64,000 nucleotides of DNA, taken from Leptofilum sp965223525. Lineage in GTDB: Bacteria; Chloroflexota; Anaerolineae; Promineifilales; Promineifilaceae. The stretch spans positions 744,001 to 808,000 of the forward strand of contig NZ_OZ245005.1 in the NCBI RefSeq assembly GCF_965223525.1, written 5' to 3'. The notes under the pieces were generated by a model. The model searched no databases. It was not told where the DNA came from and worked only from the letters and a program-made list of their open reading frames with translations. Shown here one piece after another: positions 25,226 to 34,230 of this stretch (the first letter of the stretch is position 1; every line of letters starts with the position of its first letter). The position numbers and the translations under genes were made by a program.

Positions 25226-26731
25226 TCATTGACCAGCCACCAAAACCGAGCCAAGATCAGCCACCAACTGTGAAACAGTCCCATCCATGAGGTCAAAGAA
25301 GCCAGAAGGCGCAACACCAATCCAAATGATGAACAGCAAGAAGGAAAGCATAATGGCCAGCTCGCCACCATTCAAATCGCGCAGCTTTTCATTCTCAGGA
25401 TTGTCTAGCGGCCCCATAAAGACCCGTTGGAACATCCACAGCAGGTAAACGGCCGCTAAAATCACACCCGTGGTTGCAAACGCAGTGAAAATCCACGCAT
25501 GTGCACCCAAAGCATAATCCTGTGTCGCACCCATCGAACCCAGCAAAATAGTGAACTCGCCCACAAAGCCATTCAAACCGGGCAAGCCCATGCTGGAAAG
25601 CGTGACAATGAGCGTCAAGGCACTGAATACCGGCATTACCTTCCAAACGCCACCATATTCTTTAATTTCGCGCGTGTGGCGCTGCTCATATAGCACACCC
25701 ACAATAAAGAACAACGCGCCAGAGCTGATGCCGTGATTCACACCCTGCAAAATTGCGCCCTGAATACCCTGATCGTTCAGCGAGAAGATACCCAGCATCA
25801 CAAAACCCAAGTGGCTGATACTGGAATACGCTACCAGCTTCTTTACATCTTTCTGGGCAAAGGAAACAATTGCCCCATAAATGATGCCAATGATGGCCAA
25901 CACCGCAATTGCCGGGGCAAATTTGCTGGCTGCATCCGGGAACAATGGCAGGTTAAAGCGAATAAAGCCATACGTCCCCATCTTTAGCAACACGCCTGCC
26001 AAAATCACAGAACCGGCCGTGGGAGCCTCGGTGTGCGCGTCTGGCAACCAGGAGTGGAAGGGGAAAATCGGTACTTTAATGGCAAAAGCAATGGCAAAAC
26101 CAATAAACAGCCAATTTTGCGCTTCGGCAAACATAGAACGCCCAGCAATCAAATCTGGTAGTGAGAAAGTGTCGTTGGTGATGCCCATGTACAAAATGCC
26201 CAGCAGCATCAGCAAAGAGCCAGCCATCGTGTAGAGAAAGAACTTGATGGCTGCATACACACGGTTCTTGCCGCCCCAAATGCCAATGAGGAAGTACATC
26301 GGCACCAGCGTAAATTCCCAGAAGATGTAGAACAGGAACAAATCCTGCGCCAAGAATACGCCAATCATGCCCACTTCCAGCAGAAGCATGAAGATATAAT
26401 ATTGCCGGATTTGGGTGGTGATGGCGTTCCAGGAGGAAGGAATTGCCAGCATCATGATGAAGGTGGTGAGCAGCACCATCAAAATGCTGATCCCATCAAT
26501 CCCCATGTGGTACTCAATACCCCACGGCTCAATCCAATCAAAGCGATCCACCCATTGCAGGCCAGCAACCCCCGTTTCAAACTGCCCTAGTACAACCAGC
26601 GACAAGGCAAAAGTGGCAATTGAGGTGCCAATTGCCACCCATTTCATGGCGTTGTCAGACGCTTTACGCATGATCAGCAAGATAACAACGCCGATCAGCG
26701 GGAAAAATGTTAGAAGTGATAAAATGCCCAT
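25226..26731 (-). CDS. nuoM: NADH-quinone oxidoreductase subunit M
   Basis: Antiporter-like proton-pumping subunit of the complex I membrane arm. The 501-residue polytopic protein (about 14 helices) has the Mrp/NuoM signatures: GIEYHMGIDGISILMVLLTT, the LFYIFWEFTLVPMYFLIG helix with its conserved Glu, AIKVPIFPFHSWLPDAHTEAPT and KKLVAYSSISHLGFVMLGI. The start at 26731 has GGAGA close upstream; upstream frame to 26764 is the structured intergenic element. It is the last gene of the operon here: no nuoN follows. Confidence 0.96.
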   Translation of the reverse strand: MGILSLLTFFPLIGVVILLIMRKASDNAMKWVAIGTSIATFALSLVVLGQFETGVAGLQWVDRFDWIEPWGIEYHMGIDGISILMVLLTTFIMMLAIPSSWNAITTQIRQYYIFMLLLEVGMIGVFLAQDLFLFYIFWEFTLVPMYFLIGIWGGKNRVYAAIKFFLYTMAGSLLMLLGILYMGITNDTFSLPDLIAGRSMFAEAQNWLFIGFAIAFAIKVPIFPFHSWLPDAHTEAPTAGSVILAGVLLKMGTYGFIRFNLPLFPDAASKFAPAIAVLAIIGIIYGAIVSFAQKDVKKLVAYSSISHLGFVMLGIFSLNDQGIQGAILQGVNHGISSGALFFIVGVLYEQRHTREIKEYGGVWKVMPVFSALTLIVTLSSMGLPGLNGFVGEFTILLGSMGATQDYALGAHAWIFTAFATTGVILAAVYLLWMFQRVFMGPLDNPENEKLRDLNGGELAIMLSFLLFIIWIGVAPSGFFDLMDGTVSQLVADLGSVLVAGQ

Positions 26732-26749
26732 TCTTTCTCCAAACCAAAT

Positions 26750-26810
26750 CTGCGGAGTTCGCATCCTCAGATGCGAACGTTAGGCATCTAAGGATGCCCA
26801 CTCCTCGCAG
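26750..26810. repeat. Three-way-junction repeat, copy 1 (nuoL-nuoM gap)
   Basis: Hairpin one is GTTCGCAT (26757-26764), loop CCTCAG, ATGCGAAC (26771-26778). Hairpin two is GGCATC, loop TAAG, GATGCC (26783-26798). An outer stem pairs CTGCG/GAG (from 26750) with CTC/CGCAG (to 26810). A second copy at 46535-46596 keeps all three stems with compensating base changes, so the structure rather than the sequence is conserved. Confidence 0.8.
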
Positions 26811-26821
26811 TTTTTAAATAA

Positions 26822-29050
26822 TTAGCCAGCAAAAACCGGCCACAAGAAGTAAGCCAAAAGCGCAACCGTACCGAGCAAAATGCCTAAAGCGTAGGTACGG
26901 GCATATCCAGTTTGCGACATCCGCAAGCCGCCAGCCAGCCAGCGAGCCGCCTGCCCCGCGCCGTTCACCAAGCCATCAACACCTTGTTTGTCTAGCACGT
27001 CAGAGGCAAAGTTGGCAAAGACTACAAAGGTATCGCGGATGATGCGTTCATGCACAAAGTTGTGCCATAAATCCCAATCAATGGTGAAGCCCAAAAAGCT
27101 AGCCAGACGGTTGAACAGCGGGATGATGCCTTTCATGTAAAGTGTGTCAAAGGGCAGCACGGCCATCCACCAGATGGGTGTGCCTTGCAGCGGATCCCGC
27201 TCATCGGCGGATTGCCAACGATTTCGATAAACCAAATAAATTGCCGCCGCCAAAGCCAGCACTGCCAAAATGGTAGAGATGATTGCCACATCAAACTGCA
27301 CCCAGGTGGGCGTATGGGGCAAATGGATAATGCCTTCCTCTGAAAGATGGAACGATTCAATGGAATGCTCTAACCAATGCTCCAATGCTAAATTGATGCC
27401 GTAATCATGTGCTTCTGAGGCTGCTTTGTAAGCGGGTTCGCTAAAGTAAGGCAAGTTGAGTAAGCCACCCAATACAGCTAAGGCAGCTAGAATCATTAAC
27501 GGCCGTGTCATAATTGGCGGGCTTTCATGGGCATGTTCGGCCGCTTCGTGACGCGGTTTGCCAAAAAAGGTCATCTTGAGCTGCCGCCCCATGTAAAACG
27601 CCGTGCAAAATGCCGCAATCGTTAGCAGCCAGTACACAATGGTAAAGATTGTGCCGTCGTTGGTGCTGGCATGAGCCAAAATCTCATCTTTAGACCAGAA
27701 GCCAGCCAACGGCACAATGCCTGCCAGAGCCAAAGAGCCAATCATGTAAACCGCAAACGTTGTGGGCATCTTATGCCGCAGACCGCCCATCGTCCGCATG
27801 TCTTGCGGATCGAAGGTGTCGTGCTCGTCATGGTGGCCATGCGAAATGTGGTGATGCCCATGCTCCATGCCGTGAATGACGGAGCCAGAACCGAGAAACA
27901 GCAATGCCTTAAAAAAGGCGTGGGTAATCAGGTGGAACATGCCCGCCACATAGGCTCCCATGCCAACAGCCGCAATCATAAACCCTAGCTGGCTCACCGT
28001 GGAGTAGGCCAACACTTTTTTGATATCGAACTGCGTAAAGGCAATCAACCCGGCAAAAAGTGCCGTCGCTGCCCCGATCAGTGCCACTAAATCGGGGGAT
28101 GAGATGCCCAAGAAGCTAATAACTGCGCCACTTTCGCGCACAATCTCAAACAGCACGTTGCTGCGTACAATCAGGTAAATGCCAGAAGTCACCATCGTGG
28201 CGGCATGAATAAGTGCAGAAACAGGCGTGGGGCCAGCCATAGCATCTGGTAGCCAGACATACAGCGGAATCTGCGCCGATTTACCAGCGGCGCCTGCCAA
28301 AAACAGGGCGGTGATGGCCGTCAGTACGCCACCTAGCGACGCTTCAAACAGGCCAAAGTGAACCATGTGGCCGCTCTCAAACATCTCTACCGCGCTGTCA
28401 AAAACGGGCTGGAACTCTAACGATTTGAACGTCCAGAAGGTGAGGCTCATCGCCAAAATCATGGCCAGGTCACCCACGCGGTTGGCCACAAACGCTTTGC
28501 GGGCAGCGTCGGCATTCATCGCTTCGCCCTGCTCATTTACCCGGTCAAACCAGAAGCCAATCAGCAGGAAGGAACATAAACCGACGCCTTCCCAACCCAC
28601 AAATAACATCAGGTAGTTGTTGCCCGTCACCAGGATGAGCATGAAAAAGAAGAACAGGTTCAGGTAGGTAAAGAAGCGAGAGAAGTGAGGGTCGCCGTGC
28701 ATGTAGCCGATAGCGTAAATGTGAATGAGAGACCCAACCCCCGTCACCACCAGCATCATCGTCACGGAGAGGGTGTCAATTTGTATCGCCCACGGCACAT
28801 AGAAATCGCCTACGTTGATCCAATCAAACAGTAAAACAATTTCCGCGTGAAATTCGTGTGCGCGTAAGCCAAAAAACAGAGTGACAGCGATGGCAAACGC
28901 CGCCAAGGCCATGAGGCTGGCAAACCAGCCAGACCATTTTTCACCCGTTTGCCTGTTGTACGCCACAAAGCGTCGCCCAACCAAACCGTTGAACAAAACG
29001 CCAATAAGCGGAAAAATCAAGATTAGGGGAGCTAAACCAAAAATTCCCAT
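26822..29050 (-). CDS. nuoL: NADH-quinone oxidoreductase subunit L
   Basis: Largest antiporter-like subunit of complex I, with the long lateral helix at the C-terminus. The 742-residue protein shows GWEGVGLCSFLLIGFW, AGKSAQIPLYVWLPDAMAGPTPVSALIHAATMV (key lysine and glutamate/aspartate positions of the pumping channel) and KKVLAYSTVSQLGFM. A His-rich insert, GMEHGHHHISHGHHDEHD (about 395-412), lies in a loop between helices and might bind metal, though this is common in NuoL. Starts 91 bases downstream of nuoK; the gap holds a heptamer hairpin repeat. Confidence 0.97.
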   Translation of the reverse strand: MGIFGLAPLILIFPLIGVLFNGLVGRRFVAYNRQTGEKWSGWFASLMALAAFAIAVTLFFGLRAHEFHAEIVLLFDWINVGDFYVPWAIQIDTLSVTMMLVVTGVGSLIHIYAIGYMHGDPHFSRFFTYLNLFFFFMLILVTGNNYLMLFVGWEGVGLCSFLLIGFWFDRVNEQGEAMNADAARKAFVANRVGDLAMILAMSLTFWTFKSLEFQPVFDSAVEMFESGHMVHFGLFEASLGGVLTAITALFLAGAAGKSAQIPLYVWLPDAMAGPTPVSALIHAATMVTSGIYLIVRSNVLFEIVRESGAVISFLGISSPDLVALIGAATALFAGLIAFTQFDIKKVLAYSTVSQLGFMIAAVGMGAYVAGMFHLITHAFFKALLFLGSGSVIHGMEHGHHHISHGHHDEHDTFDPQDMRTMGGLRHKMPTTFAVYMIGSLALAGIVPLAGFWSKDEILAHASTNDGTIFTIVYWLLTIAAFCTAFYMGRQLKMTFFGKPRHEAAEHAHESPPIMTRPLMILAALAVLGGLLNLPYFSEPAYKAASEAHDYGINLALEHWLEHSIESFHLSEEGIIHLPHTPTWVQFDVAIISTILAVLALAAAIYLVYRNRWQSADERDPLQGTPIWWMAVLPFDTLYMKGIIPLFNRLASFLGFTIDWDLWHNFVHERIIRDTFVVFANFASDVLDKQGVDGLVNGAGQAARWLAGGLRMSQTGYARTYALGILLGTVALLAYFLWPVFAG

Positions 29051-29055
29051 AAATT

Positions 29056-29128
29056 ATGCAATTACCTAATTACCTAATTACTAAATTACAATTAGCTATA
29101 ATTGAGTAACTGAGTAATTGAGTAATTT
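29056..29128. repeat. Intergenic heptamer hairpin between nuoK and nuoL
   Basis: Units such as attacct/aattacc on the left oppose taattga/gtaattg units on the right, forming a long imperfect AT-rich hairpin. It belongs with the similar element at 49000-49062 and could modulate the downstream nuoL-nuoM expression. Confidence 0.65.
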
Positions 29129-29140
29129 CCTCCTCTTCAA

Positions 29141-29452
29141 TCAACCCTTCATTAAGTTGATTTCATCAATGTTGATGCTCTTCTTGCTGCGGAAAATGGT
29201 GACGATGAGTGCCAGACCGACAGCAACTTCGGCCGCCGCCACGGTGATAACAAAAAAGACCAAAACCTGCCCGTCCAGGTCGCCGAGGTGGCGCGCGAAG
29301 GCGACAAAAGCCAAATTTGCTGCGTTGAGCATCATTTCAATTGACATAAACACGATAATGGCGTTGCGGCGCGTTAGCACACCGAGCGCACCGAGCGAAA
29401 ATAGAATGGCACTCAGAGCAATGTACCAGTTGATGGTGAGTTCCAGTTCCAT
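29141..29452 (-). CDS. nuoK: NADH-quinone oxidoreductase subunit K
   Basis: Small three-helix membrane subunit (103 residues, normal length) that contributes to the proton path next to NuoJ. Helices span about 6-24, 28-50 and 60-84. The conserved glutamates lie in FMSIEMMLNAANLAFVAFAR and in VAAAEVAVGLALIV. It begins three bases after nuoJ ends, consistent with coupled translation. Confidence 0.96.
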   Translation of the reverse strand: MELELTINWYIALSAILFSLGALGVLTRRNAIIVFMSIEMMLNAANLAFVAFARHLGDLDGQVLVFFVITVAAAEVAVGLALIVTIFRSKKSINIDEINLMKG

Positions 29453-29455
29453 AAT

Positions 29456-29980
29456 TTATGCCTCTTTCTTCTTTCTGCGGGTGAAGACGGCCACGCCAAT
29501 GATGGCAGCCAAGAGCAAAACACCGGTTACCTCAAAGGGGAGTACGTAAGCCTCAAATAGCCTGAGACCTAAAGCAGAGGGGCTGGCATCTATTACGGCC
29601 GTTTCACCCCCACTCCCAACGCCACTCTGCGCCAGCGCAAAACCAAAACCCGCCACCAGCAACCCTACTAGCACAAACGCCACCGCCCGATGATACCGTT
29701 CGCTACCTTCAACCCCGGCAATGCCCTGCAACTGTTCCGCGCCCAAAAGCATGATCACGAAGAGGAACAGCACCATGATGGCTCCGGCATACACCGTAAT
29801 TTGCACCATCGCAATAAAGGGGGCATTCAAAACCACATACAGCACGGCAATTGCCGTAAAATTAAGTACCAGCCAGAGCGCACTATGCACCGCATTTTTG
29901 CTAAGCAGCATCATAATGGCTGAGGTAATAGAAACCAGCGCCATCAAGATAAACACAATAAAAACTGATCCACTTCCCAT
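29456..29980 (-). CDS. nuoJ: NADH-quinone oxidoreductase subunit J
   Basis: Five-helix membrane subunit of complex I (174 residues). The third helix region VQITVYAGAIMVLFLFVIMLLG is the family hallmark, with the pi-bulge helix and conserved Tyr-Ala-Gly-Ala. The C-terminus ends in a basic TRRKKKEA tail. Located between nuoI and nuoK as in canonical operons. One ACGGCCGT lies at about 29596 in a poorly conserved loop. Confidence 0.95.
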   Translation of the reverse strand: MGSGSVFIVFILMALVSITSAIMMLLSKNAVHSALWLVLNFTAIAVLYVVLNAPFIAMVQITVYAGAIMVLFLFVIMLLGAEQLQGIAGVEGSERYHRAVAFVLVGLLVAGFGFALAQSGVGSGGETAVIDASPSALGLRLFEAYVLPFEVTGVLLLAAIIGVAVFTRRKKKEA

Positions 29981-30011
29981 TTCTAGTCGCCTTTCCTTAA
30001 CCCAGCTTTGT

Positions 30012-30512
30012 TTAATCCGGGTCTTCCATATCGGGGATGGATTTATCGAATGTGCCTGGCTCTACGGTTTGCGGAGTGGAACGGCCGTTCACAGGCACAT
30101 CCACAATCAGCATATCCTTCGTATAAATGGCACTCGCCCGATCGTAAAAGCTCAATTCATATTCGTTTTCCAGCACAATTGCCTGTGTGGGGCAAGCATC
30201 TTCACAGTAGCCACAAAAAATGCAGCGCAGCATGTTGATCTCATACGTACTGGCATACCGCTCACCTGGTGAAAAACGTTCCTCATCGGTATTTTCAGAC
30301 GCTTCTACAAAAATGGCATCTGCCGGGCAAGCGGCCGCACACAAAGAGCAACCAATACACCGTTCCAGGCCATTGTCATACCGCTTCAGCTCATGCCGCC
30401 CCTTAAAACGACGACGCACTGGGCGCTTAATGTCGGGGTATTGAACCGTAACCGGATCCTGAAACATATGCTTCAGCGTGGTTGCCATCCCCTTGAGTAA
30501 TTCACCAATCAT
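30012..30512 (-). CDS. nuoI: NADH-quinone oxidoreductase subunit I
   Basis: Ferredoxin-like subunit holding clusters N6a and N6b, wiring the peripheral arm to the quinone site. In 166 residues it has two CxxCxxCxxxCP motifs: Cys52/55/58/62 in RCIGCSLCAAACP and Cys97/100/103/107 in RCIFCGYCEDACP. An N-terminal amphipathic region anchors it at the membrane arm. The C-terminal tail beyond about 130 is variable and contains an ACGGCCGT-encoded NGR. Confidence 0.97.
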   Translation of the reverse strand: MIGELLKGMATTLKHMFQDPVTVQYPDIKRPVRRRFKGRHELKRYDNGLERCIGCSLCAAACPADAIFVEASENTDEERFSPGERYASTYEINMLRCIFCGYCEDACPTQAIVLENEYELSFYDRASAIYTKDMLIVDVPVNGRSTPQTVEPGTFDKSIPDMEDPD

Positions 30513-30531
30513 AGAAATCTCCGAAAAACCG

Positions 30532-31632
30532 CTAACCTAAACCAATCAGTCGCAGCAGCGAATCAAACACGCCCTCTTCTCGCAAAACAATAAATACCGC
30601 CACAATAATGAAATTGAATACAGAAATGGGCAGTAGCCGCTTCCAGCCAAGCCCCATCAACTGGTCGTAACGAAAACGGGGGAATGAGGCGCGAATCCAA
30701 ATCATCAAGAAGAGGAAGAATACAATCTTCAAAATCATGTAGAGGAAGCCCAGGCCAGGCAGGGCATCTACAAAGGGACCCCGATAACCACCAAAGAAGA
30801 GAACCACAATGATGGCACTAAAAATAATCATCTTCATGTACTCAGCCATGAAAAACATGCCAAAGCGCATCCCGCTGTACTCAACCGAATACCCAGCAGA
30901 AAGCTCCTGCTCCGCCTCCAGCAAGTCAAAAGGCGCACGTTGTAGTTCCGCCATCATGCCAATGAAAAAGACAATGGCAGCAATCGGCTGCCGAAATGCA
31001 AACCAACCATCTGCCTGGGCAGCGACAATGTCACCCAAATTCATAGAGTCGGCCAGCATGATGGGGATGAGAATAGTTAACCCTAACGCCAATTCGTAGC
31101 TAATCATCTGGGCAGAGGCGCGAATGCCGCCCAACACGGCATATTTACTGTTGGATGCCCAACCTGCTAACACAACCCCGTAAACGCTAATTGAGGTGAT
31201 GGCCAACAAAAAGAGTGCAGCGACGTTCAAACCAGGGGCAATGGCAAAGTATGGGGTGAATTCAGCCCCAAAAATATTAATCTCACCTGCCCAGGGAATC
31301 ACCGCCAGCAAAATGATCGCGGGCATCACGGTTAGCATCGGGGCCAGCGTGTATGTGATGCGATCTACTTTGGCTGGTGTCATGTCTTCCTTGAAGAACA
31401 ACTTCACGGCATCGGCAGCGGGCTGAAAAAAACCAGCCAGCAATTTACGCTCTGCTCCACCGCCCCGGCGCGGCAGCGGGATGTACCCTGCCCGATTCGG
31501 GCCAACCCGTGCCTGCAAGCGAGCCAACAACTTTCGTTCCAGTAGCGTGGTGTAGGCAAAACCGGTAATGACGGCAAATGAAATGATGAATCCTACAATT
31601 AAGGCACGTAGCGCAATTTGTCCTGGTGTCAT
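30532..31632 (-). CDS. nuoH: NADH-quinone oxidoreductase subunit H
   Basis: Membrane subunit forming part of the quinone-binding chamber. The 366-residue, eight-helix protein has ERKLLARLQARVGPNRAG in the first loop, a QPAADAVKLFFKED helix and ELQRAPFDLLEAEQELSAGYSVEYSGMRFGMFF, the long acidic loop conserved in all NuoH/ND1 proteins. Standard length and position in the operon. Confidence 0.97.
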   Translation of the reverse strand: MTPGQIALRALIVGFIISFAVITGFAYTTLLERKLLARLQARVGPNRAGYIPLPRRGGGAERKLLAGFFQPAADAVKLFFKEDMTPAKVDRITYTLAPMLTVMPAIILLAVIPWAGEINIFGAEFTPYFAIAPGLNVAALFLLAITSISVYGVVLAGWASNSKYAVLGGIRASAQMISYELALGLTILIPIMLADSMNLGDIVAAQADGWFAFRQPIAAIVFFIGMMAELQRAPFDLLEAEQELSAGYSVEYSGMRFGMFFMAEYMKMIIFSAIIVVLFFGGYRGPFVDALPGLGFLYMILKIVFFLFLMIWIRASFPRFRYDQLMGLGWKRLLPISVFNFIIVAVFIVLREEGVFDSLLRLIGLG

Positions 31633-31650
31633 ACGTTTCCTCTTGTTACG

Positions 31651-34200
31651 TTAGTTCGCGGTTTGACGCAGTTTCAGCTCGAAAAATCCCGCCTGGTAAG
31701 GCACACCGCGTAGCAAAGCAACACCTTCTGGCGCATCTTCATTCACACGCAGCTGCGCTTGCAGTGGCTTGTTATGAAGATCAAGCTCAATGCTGGCTCC
31801 ATTGTTTAGCTGCAACCCGGCGGCATCATTGGGGTGCAGAATAAGCGTTGGTTGCGCCATCCGCTCTGCCAAAAGCTCTGTGTGATTGATAAGTGTGCCC
31901 GGGGTGAAGAGTGCGGCCGTTCTCACCACAGCCATCCCATCCGGCAGATCATCACTCACATCCGCCACTTCAAAATGATCCACGTCGCCAGCTTCCGCCT
32001 CGACTGCCCACTGCATCCCCAAACCAACCCGGTTTTCGTAGGCGTTGCCGCCGTAATACAGGTCATCGCCACCCACGTCTGGCCACTGCTTTTCTACTTT
32101 GGCCAGAGCGCGATAGTCCATCGCTTTGTATTGCGGCACAGCCTTGGCCAAATCGCGGAAAACAAGGCTGGCAGCAAAAGCTGGCTTCTCCAGGCCAACA
32201 CGTTCGCCAATTTGGGCCAAAATTTGCCAGTCGGGGCGGGCTTCGCCGATGGGCTGGATGGCGGGGTAGTACCGCTGCACCCGGCGTTCGCCGCTGGTGA
32301 AGGTGCCTTCGCGCTCCGCCCAGCTTTGGGCTGGCAAAACGACGTCAGCATGTACGGCCGTCTCCGTCAAAAACAGCTCTTGCACCACCAAAAAGTCCAG
32401 CTTGCCCCGGTCAGTCATCAGCCCATCACCGATGGGGTCGGCTGCTAGCACAAACAGTGCGTTCAATTCACCACTTTGGGCAGCGGCATAAATTTCACTC
32501 GCGCTCATGCCTGGCTCAGCAGCCGCCTTGTAACCTGGCTCCAGCGCGGGATGAATGCCCATGTCCCAAGCACCCTGCGTATTGTTGTGCGGCCACACCG
32601 GAATCAGGCCGTTATTCGGCCGTCCGGCGTGGGCTTCTTCATTTTTAATCAGAAGCAGATTGGCTAACAGTTTGGCCACTGCCTCTGTTTCTTCGTACTT
32701 CAGCCCTTCTGCGCCATAAAAAGCCACCACATTGTTAGCCTGCATAATCGCATCAGCAGCCGCCTTGATCGGGCTGTTATCGGCATCGGCAACGGCCACT
32801 TTGGCATCATTCACCAGTTGGCGCAGGGTGGCAACTGCCTGCCCTGGCCGGTAATGAATGAGATGACGGGCATTTTGATCCAGGCGCGTCGGACGCAGGT
32901 TCAACAGAACCAATGCCGCCCCGCGCTCGATTGCCTGCTTCACACGCAGCCACCAGACTGGCACCTCTTCGTGCAGGTCACTGGCAACCACCACAATAGC
33001 ATCTCCCTGCCCCAAATTAAGCAGGTTGCTGCCCTGGCTAATGCCCACCTTGGCCACGACATCGCCCCCAGCCAAACGACGGTTAGCTAAGTCAATACTA
33101 CTACTGCCCAGACCTTTACGGATGAGCTTTTGGAAGAGGAACATATCTTCGTTGCTGACGCGGTCGCCACTAACGCCAGCAACGGCCGTGCCATACTGCT
33201 GCAACTTCCCGGCCACCGCATCCAGCGCCTCGTTCCATTCAACCTCAACCAGCTCACCATTTTTACGCATCAGAGGCTTCGTCAACCGGTCCGGCGCATC
33301 GGCAAAATGGTGGATAAATCGATCTCTATCCGAAATCCAAATCTCATTCACCTGCTCATTCTGCCGCGGCATGATGCGTTTAATCACGGAACGGCCGCCC
33401 GACTTCGCCTCACGCCGCGTGCTAAAGGTCATGTTCGCACCGGAGGGTGAGTGCGGCGATAAGGTCGCCACTGGCGTTAACTCCCACGGACGCGCCCCAA
33501 ACCGGAAATCGGCCGTTGTCAGCGCACCTACTGGGCAAATATCGGTGGTATTGCCGCTCCAGTAAGAGTCAAAACCGGGGTCAGACATCGTCACAATTTC
33601 CAGGCTGCGTCCCCGGTTGTGAAAGTGAATCACCGGATCGTCCACAATTTCATCCTGAAAGCGCACGCAACGGCCGCATTGAATGCACCGTTCCCGATCC
33701 AGGTAAATCAGTTCACCCAGCGGCACATGCTTTTCCAACTTCAGCTTCAGACTGTAGTCCATCCGGCTGGTGCCTTTCCCGTGCTCCATCGTTAGATTTT
33801 GCAGTGGGCATTCGCCCCCTTTGTCACAGACAGGGCAGTCCAGCGGGTGGCTGGTGAGCAAAAACTCAATGACGTCTTCACGCGCTTCGGTCACGGGGTC
33901 GGTGGTTGTGCGAACCACCATGCCTTCACTTACCGCCACCGTGCAGGCCGTTTGCAGCCCACGGAAGTTTAGCTTGGGAGTGCCATCTTCTTCTAGAGCC
34001 AGTTCACCCGTAGCGCGGTCGCGCACTGGCAAGCCGATTTCCACCAGGCACATGCGGCACATGCCCACCGGCTCCATTTTAGGGTGGTAGCAAAACACCG
34101 GAATGGGATTTTCAATCATTTTGGCAGCGTCAACGACTAGCGTTCCCTTCGGCACGCTCAGTTCCACGCCATCAATCGTCAAGGTAACCTGATCGCTCAT
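31651..34200 (-). CDS. nuoG: NADH-quinone oxidoreductase subunit G
   Basis: Large FeS subunit of the NADH arm, 849 residues. N-terminal 2Fe-2S ferredoxin domain: FCYHPKMEPVGMCRMCLVEIG. Next the His-Cys cluster region (SHPLDCPVCDKGGECPLQN), then RERCIQCGRCVRFQDEI for N4/N5-type clusters, followed by a molybdopterin-oxidoreductase-like domain that has lost its cofactor role (GDRVSNEDMFLFQKLI, VLPAQSWAEREGTFTSGERRVQ). A C-terminal MopB-binding-like barrel ends at about 845. Starts 30 bases after nuoF. Two ACGGCCGT copies fall in the less conserved C-terminal half. Confidence 0.96.
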   Translation of the reverse strand: MSDQVTLTIDGVELSVPKGTLVVDAAKMIENPIPVFCYHPKMEPVGMCRMCLVEIGLPVRDRATGELALEEDGTPKLNFRGLQTACTVAVSEGMVVRTTTDPVTEAREDVIEFLLTSHPLDCPVCDKGGECPLQNLTMEHGKGTSRMDYSLKLKLEKHVPLGELIYLDRERCIQCGRCVRFQDEIVDDPVIHFHNRGRSLEIVTMSDPGFDSYWSGNTTDICPVGALTTADFRFGARPWELTPVATLSPHSPSGANMTFSTRREAKSGGRSVIKRIMPRQNEQVNEIWISDRDRFIHHFADAPDRLTKPLMRKNGELVEVEWNEALDAVAGKLQQYGTAVAGVSGDRVSNEDMFLFQKLIRKGLGSSSIDLANRRLAGGDVVAKVGISQGSNLLNLGQGDAIVVVASDLHEEVPVWWLRVKQAIERGAALVLLNLRPTRLDQNARHLIHYRPGQAVATLRQLVNDAKVAVADADNSPIKAAADAIMQANNVVAFYGAEGLKYEETEAVAKLLANLLLIKNEEAHAGRPNNGLIPVWPHNNTQGAWDMGIHPALEPGYKAAAEPGMSASEIYAAAQSGELNALFVLAADPIGDGLMTDRGKLDFLVVQELFLTETAVHADVVLPAQSWAEREGTFTSGERRVQRYYPAIQPIGEARPDWQILAQIGERVGLEKPAFAASLVFRDLAKAVPQYKAMDYRALAKVEKQWPDVGGDDLYYGGNAYENRVGLGMQWAVEAEAGDVDHFEVADVSDDLPDGMAVVRTAALFTPGTLINHTELLAERMAQPTLILHPNDAAGLQLNNGASIELDLHNKPLQAQLRVNEDAPEGVALLRGVPYQAGFFELKLRQTAN

Positions 34201-34230
34201 ACAGTTCCTCTTCCAGAGGGTTTTGTAAAT

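Noticed and set aside
26732..26764. Upstream extension of nuoM
   Set aside because: The added residues come from the structured repeat, while ATG 26731 has a good ribosome site and matches family N-termini.
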